A stretch of DNA of 64,000 nt from Stictocephala bisonia (lineage: Eukaryota; Arthropoda; Insecta; Hemiptera; Membracidae): assembly GCA_035578905.1 (NCBI GenBank), contig JAQJVL010000303.1, positions 434,001 to 498,000 of the forward strand, written 5' to 3'. Shown one piece after another: positions 33,701 through 37,850 of this stretch. The position numbers and the translations under genes were made by a program. How positions within the stretch are numbered: position 1 is the stretch's first letter; the number at the start of each line of letters is the position of its first letter. Below the pieces are notes generated by a model. The model worked only from the letters and a program-made list of their open reading frames with translations. It searched no databases and was not told the DNA's origin.

Positions 33701-36698
33701 ACCTTGAAATGTCATGGATAAAAACATATCACAGAAAGATAACTACATGTGTGATAAGAACAGCTTACAATAAACTGGCACTGACTAACCAAGCAATAAA
33801 TAGAATAACATAGTGTCAAAAAATCAAGGTGTTGTTGATATTTCACAATTATCTGCTGAAAATTCAACTCTTTTTAATGATAACATTTAACTTAGCAATT
33901 ATATTTTAAGTAGCAATTACAAATGTGTCAAGAAAATGTAACTAAACTGAACGACTACAATAACGACATTAGGCAAGAGGTGTTTCTGATACATTCAGAT
34001 TTTTCTTTAGAAATTTAACCTAAACCTAGGAATGAGTTGGATCAGTCTCACAAAAATTATAGATACCTAAATCAAACATCTAAAAAGAAATATTTAAGGT
34101 CATCAAATTATACTTGAGAGGAGTACAACTGGACAAAGGCTCATTTCACATCCCACCTGTGAGAGATTTTCCTCTCCGTGAATGAGCTGAGTGATCTTGA
34201 CCCACTAAGTCTAACATTGACTACAATACTACAGCATACTGTTGATAATGAGTGATGCTGCCTTTGTACTTGCTTGCTTTGTTAAAAGCAGGCTTTTTAA
34301 TTTTTTATTGGCTCAGAGATATTTTATTATATTCTTAAAACATGCCAAACAGTAGTAAAAAATATTTGCAGAATAAATTTTCACAACAAATATAACTACA
34401 TAGAAAACATGAATATTATTTATACAGGGTTGGGCAAAAGTCTGGAATAGATTTATTAATTTCAAGACTATTGAAAGAAATGTAATAAAACTTAGCAGTT
34501 ATGTACATTCCCCATACCAAACATTTAGACATATTTATGTTTGGTATAGGGGATGGCTAGTTATTCATATATGCAGGGGATGGCCCATGAAGGAAGTTTT
34601 AGAAATTGTAAATGTAAGCCTACCTTGACTTAAACCTCATTTTAAAGGTCTTTGTTTATACAATACAAAAGTGCAAACCTGAGGCCAAAAGGTTGACCCA
34701 GTCAGAAAATACAGCCATTTAAAGAATTTAATGTCAGGATTGGGCAAAAGTCTGGAATATATTTCTTAATTTAAAAACTATTGAAAGAAATGTAATGAAA
34801 CTTTGTAGTTATGTACAAGTCCCTATATCAAACATTTAGATATATTTTACTAGTTCGTACAGCCAAGGGATGGTCCATGAAGGAAGTCTTAAAAATTTGA
34901 AATGTAAGACTACCTTGTGTTATGCCTCATTTTAATTTGTACAATACAAGAGTGCAAACCTGAGGCCAAAAGCATGACCCAGTCAGAAATTACAGTAATT
35001 CAAAGAATTTAGTGTCATATTATTAACTCTTCTTAGTTATACGAATATTTATTTAACAGTTTGAGGTCCCTGTTGATGAGTATGTAATTGATTATTAACA
35101 ATCGTAACAAACGACTGCATTATAAAAATAACTATGTTATTTAACATAGAAAAAAATTATTTAAACCCTTTTGATAGTATGTTTACTCTAAAAATAGTTT
35201 TAAGATTATTATAATAATTTGTTACTTATTTTTTATACGAAAATTAATTTCTCATATTCAGTCAGATAAATTATAGCTCTACATAGCAAAAGATAATAAC
35301 TATCTTTGCCTTGTTCTTAAGCAGTATTAGTTATATGATATTAAATCCTTTAAGAGGCTATATTTTCTTTTGACCTTTTGGCCTTATATTTTCTTTTGAC
35401 TATATTTTCTTTTGACCTTATATTTTCTTTTGGCCTCAGGTTTGCACTCTTGTTTTTAACAAACAAAGACCTTTAAAATGAGTTATAATTCGAGGTAGAC
35501 TTACATTTTAAAGACTTCCTTCATGGGCCATCCTCTGACTATGCGAAAAACAAGTAAAATATGTCTAAATGTTTGGTATAGGAACATGTATATAACTGCA
35601 AAGTTTCATTACATTTCTTCCAATAGTTTTGAAATTAATAAATATATTCCAGACTTTTGCCCAACCCTGTATGTTAACCTTTTAATAAAATAAATACAAA
35701 TCAATAAAGCATATAAATGCTTACAGCCACATACATAAAGTTAATATACGAAACATGATACAAATACCACTTATAAATGATAATTGTGAATTTACTGTGA
35801 TTAATTAAAATCTTGTTGAAAATGCAAATTATACCCAGTCCTAATCTTAGAGATGCAATAAAACTACTATTTAATCTGTACAGATAATACTGTGTATTAC
35901 CAGTCAATGTTTCAGCAATATTTGTGATAATAAGGTAACTAAAATCACAGCACAGAGTTAAAAAATAGCAATACACTGAATAAAACAATATCATGATAAA
36001 ATTTCCATCACAAAACACTGAACACGTGATAAGAGGAATTATAAAGAGAGTAACAAGGCAATTATCATACCTCTGAGCTCAAGTACCTTGAGATCATAGT
36101 AGTCTTCCATGAAGTGAGAACTGACTGTGATAGACCGGTAATCACAGGATGTGGTCATTGGTACCACCAGAACTGACCGTACATCACTTATGTATGCTTC
36201 ACCATCACTTACATGTAATCGTCTTAGTAGTATCCCATTGTCATTATTTATTTATTGATAAAATTACAAATAGTTCTTTTTTGTAGTATTTTGTTATTTT
36301 CTCTATATTTTTATTATTATTAGATGAATATTTCTTTGAAATTATATGATAAATAAAGAACTTAAGTTTATATATTTTTACATAAATGACATAGATAACA
36401 ACAACTTGTTAAGGCATTAATACTTTTCCTTTTCTAATTTCAAAACTATAAAAATAAAACTAATGATTAAAAATTAACTTTGAAGGTTTAAAGTGTCTTC
36501 ATTGGAGTATACCAAAAGTAAAGTCTGTGAGATGAGTAAATGCTAACCTGCGAGAGCCTTTATCCGAGATCTCTCGAAGAGTCTGGAGGAGGAGTTGCCG
36601 CCATCATACTCATAGTCATCTACAATCTCCTGGGGGAGGGAGGGGTCCCAGCGAGAGGACACCAGAGAGATATCTGTTGTCATGTTGGCACCGCCACC
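560..36698 (-). CDS. beta-Spec: beta-spectrin gene, 5' part (13 coding exons, continues beyond left edge)
   Basis: Beta-spectrin pairs with alpha-spectrin to form the membrane skeleton that crosslinks actin under the plasma membrane. The exons are 36698-36548, 27740-27589, 25313-25140, 23431-23143, 20013-19713, 18537-18261, 15884-15721, 12505-12342, 11653-11545, 10126-10048, 6157-5966, 5111-4911 and 733-560. All internal introns are GT-AG and the phases join exactly, giving 2,412 coding bases (804 codons). The product resembles insect conventional beta-spectrin along its whole length: an acidic leader (1-45), CH1 (about 50-155), CH2 (about 170-275), then spectrin repeats from about 300. The heavy betaH form is unlikely because it carries an extra SH3 domain in its fifth repeat and differs more in sequence. 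The remaining repeats and PH domain lie outside the window. The first acceptor (36,698) lies 15 bases before the ATG, so at least one upstream non-coding exon must exist; it is not certain where. Confidence 0.97.
734..1864 (-). other. beta-spectrin intron 12, downstream (3') end; no feature seen
   Basis: AT-rich intronic DNA between exon 13 and the foldback element. The open frames here are short and show no known motif. A short local inverted repeat occurs near 905-935 (two copies of an AAAATGAATGG-like string). Nothing else stands out. Confidence 0.6.
1865..3246. mobile_element. Foldback element with about 200-bp inverted arms and a hammerhead-like motif
   Basis: Positions 1865-2093 and 3038-3246 are long inverted copies of each other; shared blocks include TAGATCCTAGAATGGGGTAC and TTTGGGTTTTACCAAAT. 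On the minus strand the left arm contains TTGAAAAA, then a 7-bp stem GATTTGG/CCAAATC closed by a short loop, then GAAACGTCGTG. This is the layout of a minimal hammerhead ribozyme (CUGANGA, stem II, GAAAC, GUC), with the first core block degraded. Such motifs are known from the terminal repeats of Penelope-like retroelements. The 0.94-kb interior has only short frames; one on the minus strand at 2344-2646 (Cys/His-poor, 100 codons) is not recognised. Assignment to Penelope-like elements is inference. Confidence 0.6.
3335..4020 (+). repeat. Dispersed repeat copies, including a 3835-4005 unit shared with 59.6 kb
   Basis: The stretch 3835-4005 (AGTGCAGTGAGTGAGCTAA ... GTGCAGTGGTGTCCCCTAG) matches 59,590-59,760 in the same orientation with scattered differences. 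The 5' part near 3335-3400 resembles blocks at 16,963-17,035 and, inverted, at 22,140-22,225. No coding potential is visible. It may be the tail of a retroelement or a SINE; family unknown. Confidence 0.5.
4037..4285 (-). pseudogene. LINE reverse-transcriptase C-terminal fragment
   Basis: An 82-codon frame reads [20 protein letters not shown], then [20 protein letters not shown] and [11 protein letters not shown], ending WLDGLDLAL. The W..LN.FR.G.G...KWGL....C.CGE..QTM.H....CP pattern is the conserved C-terminal zinc-knuckle-like region of many insect non-LTR retrotransposon polyproteins. The 5' part is missing, and the fragment abuts the tandem repeat at 4298, so it is a 5'-truncated dead copy. 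The words GGATTGGATTTAGCTTTG at its 3' end recur on the plus strand near 22,087. Confidence 0.8.
4298..4510. repeat. 71-bp tandem repeat, three copies
   Basis: TTTAACATAACACTACATAA begins copies at 4298, 4369 and 4440, spaced 71 bases apart with only a few differences. The array directly follows the truncated LINE fragment and lies in the intron upstream of exon 13. Confidence 0.9.
4911..5111 (-). CDS. beta-Spec: beta-spectrin exon 12: spectrin repeat 4 (residues 680-746)
   Basis: It begins [20 protein letters not shown] after TATAG, continues [20 protein letters not shown] and ends [13 protein letters not shown] before GTTAGT. It is a phase 0 exon of 67 codons, helices B and C of one repeat, with the conserved Trp in SWNHLLDL. 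Confidence 0.97.
5541..5574. repeat. Strong hairpin in beta-spectrin intron 11
   Basis: ACTTAGGGA (5541-5549) pairs with TCCCTAAGT (5566-5574), and AGTGC (5551-5555) pairs with GCACT (5560-5564), around a GGGG loop. The outer words TCAGGACTT and AAGTCCTGA extend the symmetry on both sides. It sits in the 854-base intron between exons 12 and 11, where nothing else is recognised. It could be the core of a small MITE or fossil inverted repeat. Confidence 0.6.
5966..6157 (-). CDS. beta-Spec: beta-spectrin exon 11: spectrin repeats 3-4 (residues 616-679)
   Basis: It reads [20 protein letters not shown], then [20 protein letters not shown] and [15 protein letters not shown], bounded by TATAG and GTGAGG. 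The W.FYWD..DEENWI.EKE stretch is the hallmark A helix of a spectrin repeat. It is a phase 0 exon of 64 codons. Confidence 0.97.
6660..6780 (+). repeat. Short tandem unit shared with the right flank of the 26-kb palindrome
   Basis: The phrase AATATTTGTGCATTTTGTAC is repeated about every 33 bases, followed by TGTGTTGTGTGACGTTCACT and a T run. The same order of words appears at 26,253-26,345. The two are copies of one family; here only the terminal part is present. Confidence 0.65.
7018..7021. repeat. TTAA target-site duplication, left
   Basis: TTAA immediately precedes the left terminal inverted repeat CACGTTCACTGC of the piggyBac element. TTAA is the invariant target of piggyBac integration. 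Confidence 0.9.
7174..7189 (+). promoter_or_regulatory. piggyBac subterminal quasi-palindrome 1
   Basis: GTCTCCGTTAGGAGAC, followed by GGCAGCACC. It is one of four related 16-mers in the untranslated ends of the transposon, all in the same orientation and mostly followed by a GCNGCA-like tail. Candidate transposase-binding site, by inference. Confidence 0.6.
7219..7234 (+). promoter_or_regulatory. piggyBac subterminal quasi-palindrome 2
   Basis: GTCTCCGCTCGGAGAC, followed by AGCAGCACTG, 45 bases after the first copy. It lies between the left end and the transposase stop codon. Confidence 0.6.
7344..9035 (-). CDS. piggyBac-family transposase, intact (563 aa)
   Basis: This transposase cuts the element out at TTAA and reinserts it without leaving a footprint. 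The ATG at 9035-9033 opens [18 protein letters not shown]; an open frame extends 10 codons upstream but has no ATG. The first about 65 residues are acidic and low-complexity. The DDD catalytic core is visible: Asp246 in [13 protein letters not shown], Asp323 in LFMDNYYNS, and Asp425 in [10 protein letters not shown] (Asp428 follows). A basic stretch (GDRNKRKR, about 518-525) may be a nuclear signal. The C-terminus is the cysteine-rich zinc domain: C526, C529, C542, C545, C552, C556 and H561. No stop or frameshift interrupts it and the length is normal for the family. Two AATAAA signals lie downstream on the minus strand (about 7290-7310). Confidence 0.96.
   Translation of the reverse strand: MAGPSRVQDDDLLCLLDDSELDPSESDLSADGGQNSDLDEAQLDAPIDPVVDEDDAIDDESNEEPDDVRFNYQWCPNTSGLRQISFTKTNELLVPVPGDNRPIDWFSLLLDDEILQEIVIASNEYAWQVFLSPNLTPKSRINKWKELTIEELKVFIRIVLHMGTVKLNRLSDYWKKHRMFNFGFVREQMSRDRFLIILRCLHFSRNDLQHQQQEPVDRLYKIRKLIDHFNSKMSSIYYPAKELSIDEGTVLWRGRLQFRQYIKRKRHKYGIKLYSLCEPEGLCIAFTVYSGKGGELSGKGHGIKVVDFLMQGKYDVGHSLFMDNYYNSIPMATHLLSNGTYCTGTLVSNRKYLPADVKAAKLKKGEKIERYAQGIMVGKWKDKRQVLYISTQFENDWTISTNRFGTPREKPLPIVQYNAHMKGVDRNDQMMSYYSMEHKSLRWYKKIFIHLLQMTMINAFKLNEFVNYHGGRKMALYDFRLEVIDKLLPQQQPELPRPRQLAATRHVLSKPEVRDTKGDRNKRKRCRQCAKENKKTLTVFVCAQCPGEPGLCALACFDKWHTP
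9223..9238 (+). promoter_or_regulatory. piggyBac subterminal quasi-palindrome 3
   Basis: GTCTCCGATGGGAGAC, followed by GGACGCACCC. It lies upstream of the transposase start on the minus strand, so it could also affect transcription of the transposase. Confidence 0.6.
9265..9280 (+). promoter_or_regulatory. piggyBac subterminal quasi-palindrome 4
   Basis: GTCTCCGATCGGAGAC, a perfect 16-bp palindrome, followed by CGCC and then directly by the right terminal repeat GCAGTGAACGTG. The tail of this copy merges into the terminal repeat, which suggests that the terminal repeat and the subterminal motif form one recognition unit. Confidence 0.65.
9297..9300. repeat. TTAA target-site duplication, right
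   Basis: TTAA immediately follows the right terminal repeat and matches the left duplication exactly. Confidence 0.9.
9301..9850. repeat. Inverted repeat (MITE-like) hosting the piggyBac insertion
   Basis: GGAGTACTGCCATTCTAGAA (from 9302) and the reverse complement of 9824-9844 agree at 19 of 21 bases. The match appears to continue across the piggyBac insertion: GACCC before the left TTAA (7013-7017) corresponds to GGACC beyond the right arm. The transposon therefore seems to have landed in one arm of an older inverted repeat. The interior is AT-rich with no frame. Confidence 0.45.
10048..10126 (-). CDS. beta-Spec: beta-spectrin exon 10: spectrin repeat 3, short exon (residues 589-615)
   Basis: This 79-base exon gives (R)[20 protein letters not shown] and RVQQLE, and matches the loop and C helix region of beta-spectrin repeat 3. 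The acceptor is TTTTAG and the donor GAG|GTTAAC. It is too short for simple ORF scans and was found from the homology of [16 protein letters not shown] and from phase. The piggyBac transposon lies in the next (3') intron. Confidence 0.94.
10127..11544 (-). other. beta-spectrin intron 9; nothing recognised
   Basis: AT-rich intronic DNA. A 73-codon plus-strand frame at 11209-11430 has no recognisable motif and no splice support. I see no RNA gene or clear repeat. Confidence 0.6.
11545..11653 (-). CDS. beta-Spec: beta-spectrin exon 9: spectrin repeat 3 (residues 553-589)
   Basis: It completes Gly553 after an ATAACAG acceptor, reads [20 protein letters not shown] and [15 protein letters not shown], and ends in a split Arg codon before GTATAG. 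The KHLM..DLLQKH..VEADI element is a textbook spectrin-repeat B helix. Confidence 0.96.
11654..12341 (-). other. beta-spectrin intron 8; nothing recognised
   Basis: AT-rich intronic DNA without a supported feature. A 71-codon plus-strand frame at 11914-12129 shows no known motif. Confidence 0.6.
12342..12505 (-). CDS. beta-Spec: beta-spectrin exon 8: spectrin repeats 2-3 (residues 498-553)
   Basis: It completes the split Arg498 and continues [20 protein letters not shown], then [20 protein letters not shown] and ends LSDDY plus the first base of Gly553. The donor is G|GTAAGT. The Trp in [10 protein letters not shown] is the conserved core residue of the repeat, and the segment is helical throughout. 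Confidence 0.97.
12955..13225. repeat. 47-bp minisatellite, left part (about six copies)
   Basis: The unit has the form ACATAATTGAAGGTTTACTG followed by CACTAACAGAATTTTGAAAT-like sequence. The word ATAATT recurs at 12971, 13018, 13065, 13110, 13157 and 13204, spacings 45-47. The copies are diverged. The array resumes at 15,490 on the far side of a LINE insertion. Confidence 0.75.
14317..14423 (+). repeat. Tandem 62-bp duplication, left target-site copies
   Basis: A 45-base block starting TCAAGAGAACGGACACTGGA occurs at 14317-14361 and again at 14379-14423, 62 bases apart, and a third time at 15072-15116 just beyond the inserted LINE. The second and third copies bracket the LINE as a very long target-site duplication. 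The first adds a local tandem duplication. Confidence 0.8.
14424..15066 (-). pseudogene. LINE fragment (RT C-terminus) inserted in the first LINE
   Basis: On the minus strand the sequence reads [20 protein letters not shown], then the open frame 14992-14513: [37 protein letters not shown], then [10 protein letters not shown] and [20 protein letters not shown], ending [16 protein letters not shown]. This is the conserved C-terminal region of CR1/Jockey-like non-LTR elements. The 3' end carries two copies of ATTCTG, the terminal short tandem repeat typical of such LINEs. It is 5'-truncated. A 45-base sequence flanks it on both sides. Confidence 0.85.
15072..15116 (+). repeat. Right copy of the 45-bp target-site duplication
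   Basis: Identical to 14379-14423 and followed by CAATGAGATAGAACCTGTCA, which restores the reading of the host LINE. Confidence 0.8.
15490..15610. repeat. 47-bp minisatellite, right part
   Basis: Three diverged units (ATAATTGAGAGTTTGCTGTA, ATAGCTAAGGGTTTATTGCA, ATGATTGGGCGTTAACTGTG) continue the array seen at 12,955-13,225. This shows that the LINE between them was inserted into the array. Confidence 0.65.
15721..15884 (-). CDS. beta-Spec: beta-spectrin exon 7: spectrin repeat 2 (residues 444-498)
   Basis: It opens [20 protein letters not shown] after TTGCAG and ends [11 protein letters not shown] plus two bases of a split arginine codon, before GTGAGT. The pattern of a xKKHEA...[14 protein letters not shown] helix pair is the standard B-C helix layout of a spectrin repeat and is close to insect beta-spectrin. 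Confidence 0.96.
15885..17220 (-). other. beta-spectrin intron 6, part; dispersed repeat near 16.96-17.17 kb
   Basis: AT-rich intronic DNA. The block at 16,963-17,035 (CAGCTTATTAATTTC ... AAGCTGTGATAG ... TTTTTGGATTAAGATC) matches the reverse complement of 22,140-22,225. The stretch 16,560-16,750 is richer in GC but has no frame or splice pattern I can support. Confidence 0.5.
17225..17800 (-). pseudogene. LINE 3'-coding fragment, degenerate
   Basis: On the minus strand one can read [15 protein letters not shown] from about 17,680 down to 17,640, the block that follows the RT active site in many LINEs (GLKMN..KTKVM). Further down are [16 protein letters not shown] and [13 protein letters not shown] (about 17,460-17,370), the usual basic C-terminal tail. 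Stops and shifts interrupt it. It is a dead, truncated retroelement in intron 6. Confidence 0.7.
18261..18537 (-). CDS. beta-Spec: beta-spectrin exon 6: spectrin repeats 1-2 (residues 352-443)
   Basis: It starts [20 protein letters not shown] after TTTACAG and contains [20 protein letters not shown], followed by [20 protein letters not shown] and [12 protein letters not shown]. The donor is CAG|GTAGGA. The heptad-rich helical sequence with conserved Trp marks the triple-helical spectrin-repeat fold. In beta-spectrin this part packs against the C-terminal repeats of alpha-spectrin when the antiparallel dimer nucleates. Confidence 0.97.
18538..19712 (-). other. beta-spectrin intron 5; SINE-like fragments
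   Basis: Two GC-richer blocks, 18,820-18,905 and 19,265-19,370, both end or begin with words of the form CCAAGTGC.TCGGTAA and CCCCTAGTA or their complements, and resemble the 3.9-kb and 59.7-kb repeat. They are probably scraps of one dispersed family. The rest is AT-rich without features. Confidence 0.45.
19713..20013 (-). CDS. beta-Spec: beta-spectrin exon 5: end of CH2, start of spectrin repeat 1 (residues 251-351)
   Basis: It reads [20 protein letters not shown], the last CH2 helix, then [15 protein letters not shown] and the first spectrin-repeat helices with the invariant tryptophan in LLRWIEATI, ending [10 protein letters not shown]. The donor is AA|GTATGA. An open frame continues about 30 bases beyond it, but the next exon joins perfectly only if this donor is used. 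In beta-spectrins, repeat 1 belongs to the dimer nucleation region and to adducin-assisted actin binding. Confidence 0.96.
20717..20785 (-). repeat. tRNA-derived SINE head
   Basis: On the minus strand, TAGCGTAGTTGG (20777-20766) is a good pol III A box and GTTCGATCCC (20732-20723) a good B box, 34 bases apart, with an anticodon-loop-like TTCATAA between them. The acceptor and T stems do not pair, so this is not a working tRNA but a tRNA-derived SINE or pseudogene. AT-rich sequence follows. Confidence 0.65.
21855..22290 (+). repeat. Retroelement tail and dispersed repeat
   Basis: GGATTGGATTTAGCTTTGTA (from about 22,087) repeats the last codons of the LINE fragment at 4037, here on the plus strand. 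The stretch 22,140-22,225 is the inverse of the 16.96-kb repeat. The upstream phrase near 21,880 (CACGCAAAAACTACTGTACC) is a word common in insect dispersed repeats. A separate AT-rich 3'-end-like piece lies at 21,680-21,750. Confidence 0.55.
22291..23142 (-). other. beta-spectrin intron 4, part; nothing recognised
   Basis: AT-rich DNA apart from a GC-richer patch at 22,430-22,510. No exon, RNA gene or repeat is supported. Confidence 0.55.
23143..23431 (-). CDS. beta-Spec: beta-spectrin exon 4: CH1-CH2 linker and most of CH2 (residues 155-250)
   Basis: It begins [20 protein letters not shown] after TGTGCAG and contains the CH2 core [31 protein letters not shown] and [10 protein letters not shown], ending KLLDAE before GTAATT. 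CH2 modulates actin affinity of the tandem CH unit and contributes to regulation of binding. The exon ends in phase 1, so the next codon (Asp251) is split. Confidence 0.97.
23432..24829 (-). other. beta-spectrin intron 3, part; nothing recognised
   Basis: Mostly AT-rich sequence with a somewhat GC-richer section at 24,170-24,330. I cannot assign any feature. A retroelement-like end (ACATCTTTATTC) may be present at 24,520. Confidence 0.5.
24830..25018. repeat. Inverted repeat with a degenerate hammerhead-like centre
   Basis: Arms 24830-24891 and 24951-25018 are inverted copies (TTTATCACTATCATGGTCTT with AAGACTATGATAGTGATAAA; CCAAGCAGGAGCT with AGCTCCTGCAGTTGTACTTGG). The centre holds CTGAAGA (24916-24922), a short GGC/GCC stem and AATATG where a hammerhead would have GAAACG. 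The layout resembles the other two foldback elements in the window but is more decayed. Confidence 0.5.
25140..25313 (-). CDS. beta-Spec: beta-spectrin exon 3: CH1 domain, second half (residues 97-154)
   Basis: It opens with [20 protein letters not shown] after a TTTAG acceptor and ends [12 protein letters not shown] before GTAAAA. It is a phase 0 exon of exactly 58 codons. It completes CH1, including the helix with the NVDKAL motif and the SHDIVDGN turn typical of spectrin and alpha-actinin CH1 domains. Confidence 0.97.
25931..26271. mobile_element. Near-perfect palindromic element with a hammerhead-like motif in each arm
   Basis: Arm 25931-26088 and arm 26112-26271 are inverted copies of about 160 bases around a 23-base spacer. 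On the plus strand, the right arm reads TGGT (26208-26211), CTGAGGA (26212-26218), one extra A, stem GGTGA/TCACC (26220-26224 and 26232-26236), GAAA (26237-26240), TTGATC, then ACCA (26247-26250), which pairs with TGGT. This is a hammerhead layout with stem I, stem II and a minimal helix III. The left arm carries the mirror copy on the minus strand with CTGAAGA but AAAA in place of GAAA. Similar flanking words occur at 6660. Confidence 0.6.
26272..27588 (-). other. beta-spectrin intron 2, part; nothing recognised
   Basis: Tandem words AATATATTTGTGCATTTTGTG continue to about 26,345 and belong to the palindrome family. The remainder is AT-rich and carries no supported feature. Confidence 0.55.
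27589..27740 (-). CDS. beta-Spec: beta-spectrin exon 2: CH1 domain, first half (residues 46-96)
   Basis: It begins after a TTGCAG acceptor and reads [19 protein letters not shown]. It then carries the CH1 signature with [20 protein letters not shown] and ends at GERL before a GTGAGC donor. CH1 is the first of the tandem calponin-homology domains that bind F-actin. The reading frame differs from the longest open frame here, which is a shadow. Confidence 0.96.
27741..30889 (-). other. beta-spectrin intron 1, part; no gene seen
   Basis: Mostly AT-rich. A GC-richer block at 28,050-28,270 ends in a run of 15 C (28,220-28,234). A 90-codon plus frame at 30,322-30,594 has no known motif. I see no exon or RNA gene. 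Confidence 0.5.
30890..32322 (+). pseudogene. Helitron RepHel helicase relic with Helitron 3' end
   Basis: Helitrons transpose by rolling-circle replication using a Rep nuclease fused to a PIF1-like helicase. The plus strand here reads, with shifts and stops, [14 protein letters not shown] (Walker A, about 30,917-30,962), [20 protein letters not shown] (31,025-31,085), [16 protein letters not shown] (Walker B, about 31,163), [11 protein letters not shown] (about 31,270), [15 protein letters not shown] (31,713-31,760) and a degraded [10 protein letters not shown] near 32,060. After the coding remnant, AGGCAGTCGCCTAG forms a short hairpin ending CTAG at 32,322 followed by T, the expected Helitron 3' terminus. 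The Rep domain and 5' end were not found. Confidence 0.82.
32566..32605. repeat. Perfect 17-bp stem-loop
   Basis: AAAAGTGCTTTTATTGG (32566-32582) and its exact complement (32589-32605) flank a 6-base loop TTACTA. It lies a few hundred bases beyond the Helitron end. Exact pairing in AT-rich intronic DNA suggests a recent snap-back duplication. Confidence 0.8.
32606..34434 (-). other. beta-spectrin intron 1, part; nothing recognised
   Basis: AT-rich intronic DNA with only short frames. No repeat family, RNA gene or splice-supported exon is evident. Confidence 0.5.
34435..35669. mobile_element. Non-autonomous DNA transposon with long inverted ends (TA target)
   Basis: The left end CAGGGTTGGGCAAAAGTCTG and the right end, its complement, are flanked by TA on both sides (34433-34434 and 35670-35671), as expected for Tc1/mariner-type insertion. 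The inverted similarity extends about 250-300 bases inwards (for example CATTTAGACATATTT against AAATATGTCTAAATG, and GTGCAAACCTGAGGCCAAAA). The left end is duplicated in tandem: a second copy starts at 34,736. The middle has short repeats of TATTTTCTTTTGAC. There is no transposase frame, so any movement would need a helper from elsewhere. Confidence 0.8.
35672..36547 (-). other. beta-spectrin intron 1, upstream (5') end
   Basis: AT-rich intronic DNA directly downstream of the first coding exon. The stretch 36,070-36,240 is somewhat richer in GC, but no splice-bounded exon fits it. Confidence 0.5.
36548..36698 (-). CDS. beta-Spec: beta-spectrin exon with start codon (residues 1-45)
   Basis: The ATG is at 36683-36681 and opens [16 protein letters not shown], the usual insect beta-spectrin leader, followed by the acidic [18 protein letters not shown] segment. 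The exon begins after a TTACAG acceptor at 36,699-36,700, so 15 bases of 5' untranslated sequence precede the ATG. The donor is GCAG|GTTAGC at 36,547, and the exon ends in phase 1, supplying the first base of Asp46. The leader precedes the actin-binding domain and is conserved between beta-spectrins. Confidence 0.96.
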
Positions 36699-37269
36699 CT
36701 GTAACAAAAATTACAATAGTTGATAAGACATTTCAGATTTTGTCTAACTTAATAGTATTTTTCAACTCAATTACAATACTTATTTATCATATAAACTTGA
36801 TGATATAGTGAGTTGTGATTGATCTCATTTAACATATATTCTCGTAGTATCGTGCAAGCCTAATAATGCATGATACTTTTTTCTACACATTGCCCAAATT
36901 GCCCAAAGTTGCCTTAAGGTGGCCGTTTCCCTCCGCGAAAACCACCAGATACATGGGGTTCCATTTCAACGATTTAGTTCATAATAACAATAATTGTATC
37001 GTTAAACTATAAATGTTATTTAAAAGGTGAAGACCTAGTGAATGATAAGTTGGTTTTTTTCTTTTTTTTTTTTTTAATAATGAGTGTATAGTTTTTTCTT
37101 GGTTATAAATATGTGAAAATTTAAATGCCATTCTTCATTATAGCCATTTAGTCATAAGTTAAAAAACTCGTAATATCAACTGTTAGTCCACTAGAATGGA
37201 CCTTTAGTAATCATAGTGTTCACTAAAACTCATTATAATAATAAACAAAAATGTACAGTTGAAATAGAA
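36699..37269 (-). other. Intronic sequence upstream of the start-codon exon
   Basis: It precedes the acceptor at 36,699, so it is presumably 5' intron of beta-spectrin. It is AT-rich with a T run near 37,050. Nothing else is recognised. Confidence 0.55.
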
Positions 37270-37850
37270 AAGCATGGTTTGGCTCACTGGCGTTAAATAC
37301 GGCCTGATAGTCTGGGGAGGCACGACAATATTAAACCTTCAGAGGTTGCTCACGATATAAAAGAGGGCAATTAGAACTCTAAAAGGACTAGGACTGCTGG
37401 ACACATGCTGAGCAGCCTCAGTTAGGAATTGAGGATCCTAACTGCTACAGGACTATACATTCAAGACGCAATCCTATTTACAATGAAAACAGGACACGCA
37501 AGGACTGGTGATGGACACCCCTACAATACCAGACACAGGGGTAACTTCCTCCTAAATCAACACCATCTGTCTATTTAAAAAGAAACCTTCATATCGAGGA
37601 GCGCTGTTCTACAACATTCTACCTGAATCCCTTAGGAACCTGCCAGAGAAGAACTTTAAAACTTCCCTGAGAAACTGGCTGATGGAGCGTCCAACTTATA
37701 CCATCCAAGAATTTGTTCACTGGAAGACACACAACTTTTGACAAACACCTACTCATACACAATTGTAACGTTAACATTGTACACATCTATGACCTTTGTT
37801 CTATTTTTTAAGAATACGTACAATAAAGAAATATTCTATTCTATTCTAAA
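37270..37850 (+). pseudogene. LINE 3' fragment, degenerate
   Basis: Plus-strand sequence reads KYGLIVWGGTTILNLQRLL, then GLYIQDAILF, PYNTRHRGNFLLNQ, ALFYNILPESLRNLPEKNFK and RPTYTIQEFV, with several stops. It is the same C-terminal region as the LINE at 14,424-15,066, from a related but distinct copy. The 3' end has repeats of ATTCT after AATAAAG. It is 5'-truncated and dead. Confidence 0.8.
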
